From the NCBI GenBank assembly GCA_023052935.1, contig CM041294.1, positions 84,615,474 to 84,679,473 on the forward strand: 64,000 nucleotides of DNA, given 5' to 3'. The stretch is from Piezodorus guildinii. Its lineage: Eukaryota > Arthropoda > Insecta > Hemiptera > Pentatomidae. Within the stretch, counting starts at the first letter, position 1. The number at the start of each line of letters is the position of its first letter. The position numbers and the translations under genes are program-made. Below, piece after piece: positions 63,546-64,000 of the stretch. The notes beneath the pieces are model-generated. The model had not been told where the DNA came from. It ran no database searches and saw nothing but the letters and a program-made list of their open reading frames with translations.

Positions 63546-63827
63546 TCATTGGTGATTTTTGCTCACAAGATGGCTGTTGAAGTCGTAGACATTGGCGGTT
63601 TGGTCTCCGCAAATGTTGCACTTCCAAGGGCTCGCCTCTGAGTGACAACCTTTGTGAAGGAGATACAGTGTCGAATCAGGAAAAGTTATGCCGCAGTACT
63701 GGCAAGTTTGGTTCAGAATGGACTTCAAATGTACGGGTTCCGGTGCTCTTTGACTAGAAGTTGGGGCGTTGGAATCTCCTGACTGCGGGGACCCGCTTGG
63801 GCTCTCGGCACACTCATCATCAACAAC
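63546..63827 (-). CDS. Ikaros/Hunchback-type zinc-finger protein, last coding exon
   Basis: The exon starts after an acceptor TCTTATAG at 63827, phase 0, and ends at TGA 63548-63546, giving 93 residues. A Ser/Pro-rich start (VVDDECAESPSGSPQSG) leads to two C2H2 fingers: CQYCGITFPDSTLYLLHKGCH (C-x2-C-x12-H-x3-H) and CNICGDQTANVYDFNSHLVS followed by KNH (C-x2-C-x12-H-x5-H), the second ending two residues before the stop. A pair of fingers at the extreme C-terminus with the YxxHxGCH and PWKCNICG pattern is the dimerisation module of the Ikaros, Hunchback and TRPS1 group. The full protein would be a nuclear DNA-binding regulator with N-terminal fingers in exons beyond the right edge. Which member (for example a Pegasus-like gene) cannot be decided here. 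Confidence 0.85.
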   Translation of the reverse strand, partial: VVDDECAESPSGSPQSGDSNAPTSSQRAPEPVHLKSILNQTCQYCGITFPDSTLYLLHKGCHSEASPWKCNICGDQTANVYDFNSHLVSKNHQ

Positions 63828-64000
63828 CTATAAGATACAACAGGCATAAAGGTACAAGGTACAGGCATACTCTCTTAAATAAACAAGGAAACATTTTTTT
63901 TTTTAATATTAAATAACAAATATTATGTGATTTTTAAACATAACATAATATTTTTTTCATTTTATACAAAAATGAATAAATATTAATGAGATTTATAAAT
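63828..64000 (-). other. Intron of the zinc-finger gene
   Basis: Sequence upstream of the acceptor at 63828. AT-rich, with a T run near 63894-63903. The next exon lies outside the window. Confidence 0.6.

Overview
The window looks like nuclear DNA of an animal, most likely an insect. It is strongly AT-rich, its genes have GT-AG introns, the host proteins are metazoan (a retromer subunit, a TTC39-family protein, Ikaros-type zinc fingers), and it is full of non-LTR, Ty3/gypsy, Tc1 and tRNA-SINE repeats typical of arthropods. Nothing bacterial, organellar or CRISPR-like was seen. The species cannot be named from sequence alone.

Host genes occupy a small part of the window. (1) A small minus-strand membrane-protein gene with PPxY-type motifs lies at 21261-23153 in two exons. 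(2) An intact, intronless VPS29 coding sequence lies at 29773-30321 on plus. (3) A complete ten-exon TTC39C-like gene lies at 32282-48405 on plus. All its splice phases agree except for a one-base deficit in exon 9. (4) The last coding exon of an Ikaros/Hunchback-type zinc-finger gene lies at 63546-63827 on minus, and the rest of that gene is beyond the right edge.

Most of the remainder is layered mobile DNA. 5.9-12.6 kb holds foldback elements, one of them interrupted by a SINE and by a second element with a fresh 312-bp-period duplication. 13.7-21.2 kb is a mirrored block: two inverted copies of one repeat lie outside two inverted hammerhead-type repeats, with retroelement remnants, a Jockey LINE and a Tc1 transposon between them. 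24.8-29.4 kb is a repeat joined to a 5'-truncated Ty3/gypsy element. The TTC39C introns carry LINE pieces, SINEs and foldback elements. 48.4-63.5 kb is gene-poor, with a second Jockey copy and a long foldback-type repeat.

The most interesting signal is a set of repeats carrying hammerhead-ribozyme-like cores: CTGANGA, a hairpin, then GAAAC-GT-H, with a conserved GCC/GGC helix I. Two of them form long palindromes (3181-3434 and 41424-41681; the second has identical 128-bp arms). The second sits at the centre of a larger inverted pair of a related hammerhead family, inside intron 6 of TTC39C. Penelope-like retroelements are known to carry such ribozymes, so these are probably their terminal repeats or non-autonomous relatives. 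The caveat is one unpaired base between the CTGANGA box and helix II. The host genes show no operon-like relation. VPS29 and TTC39C are simply neighbours on the same strand.
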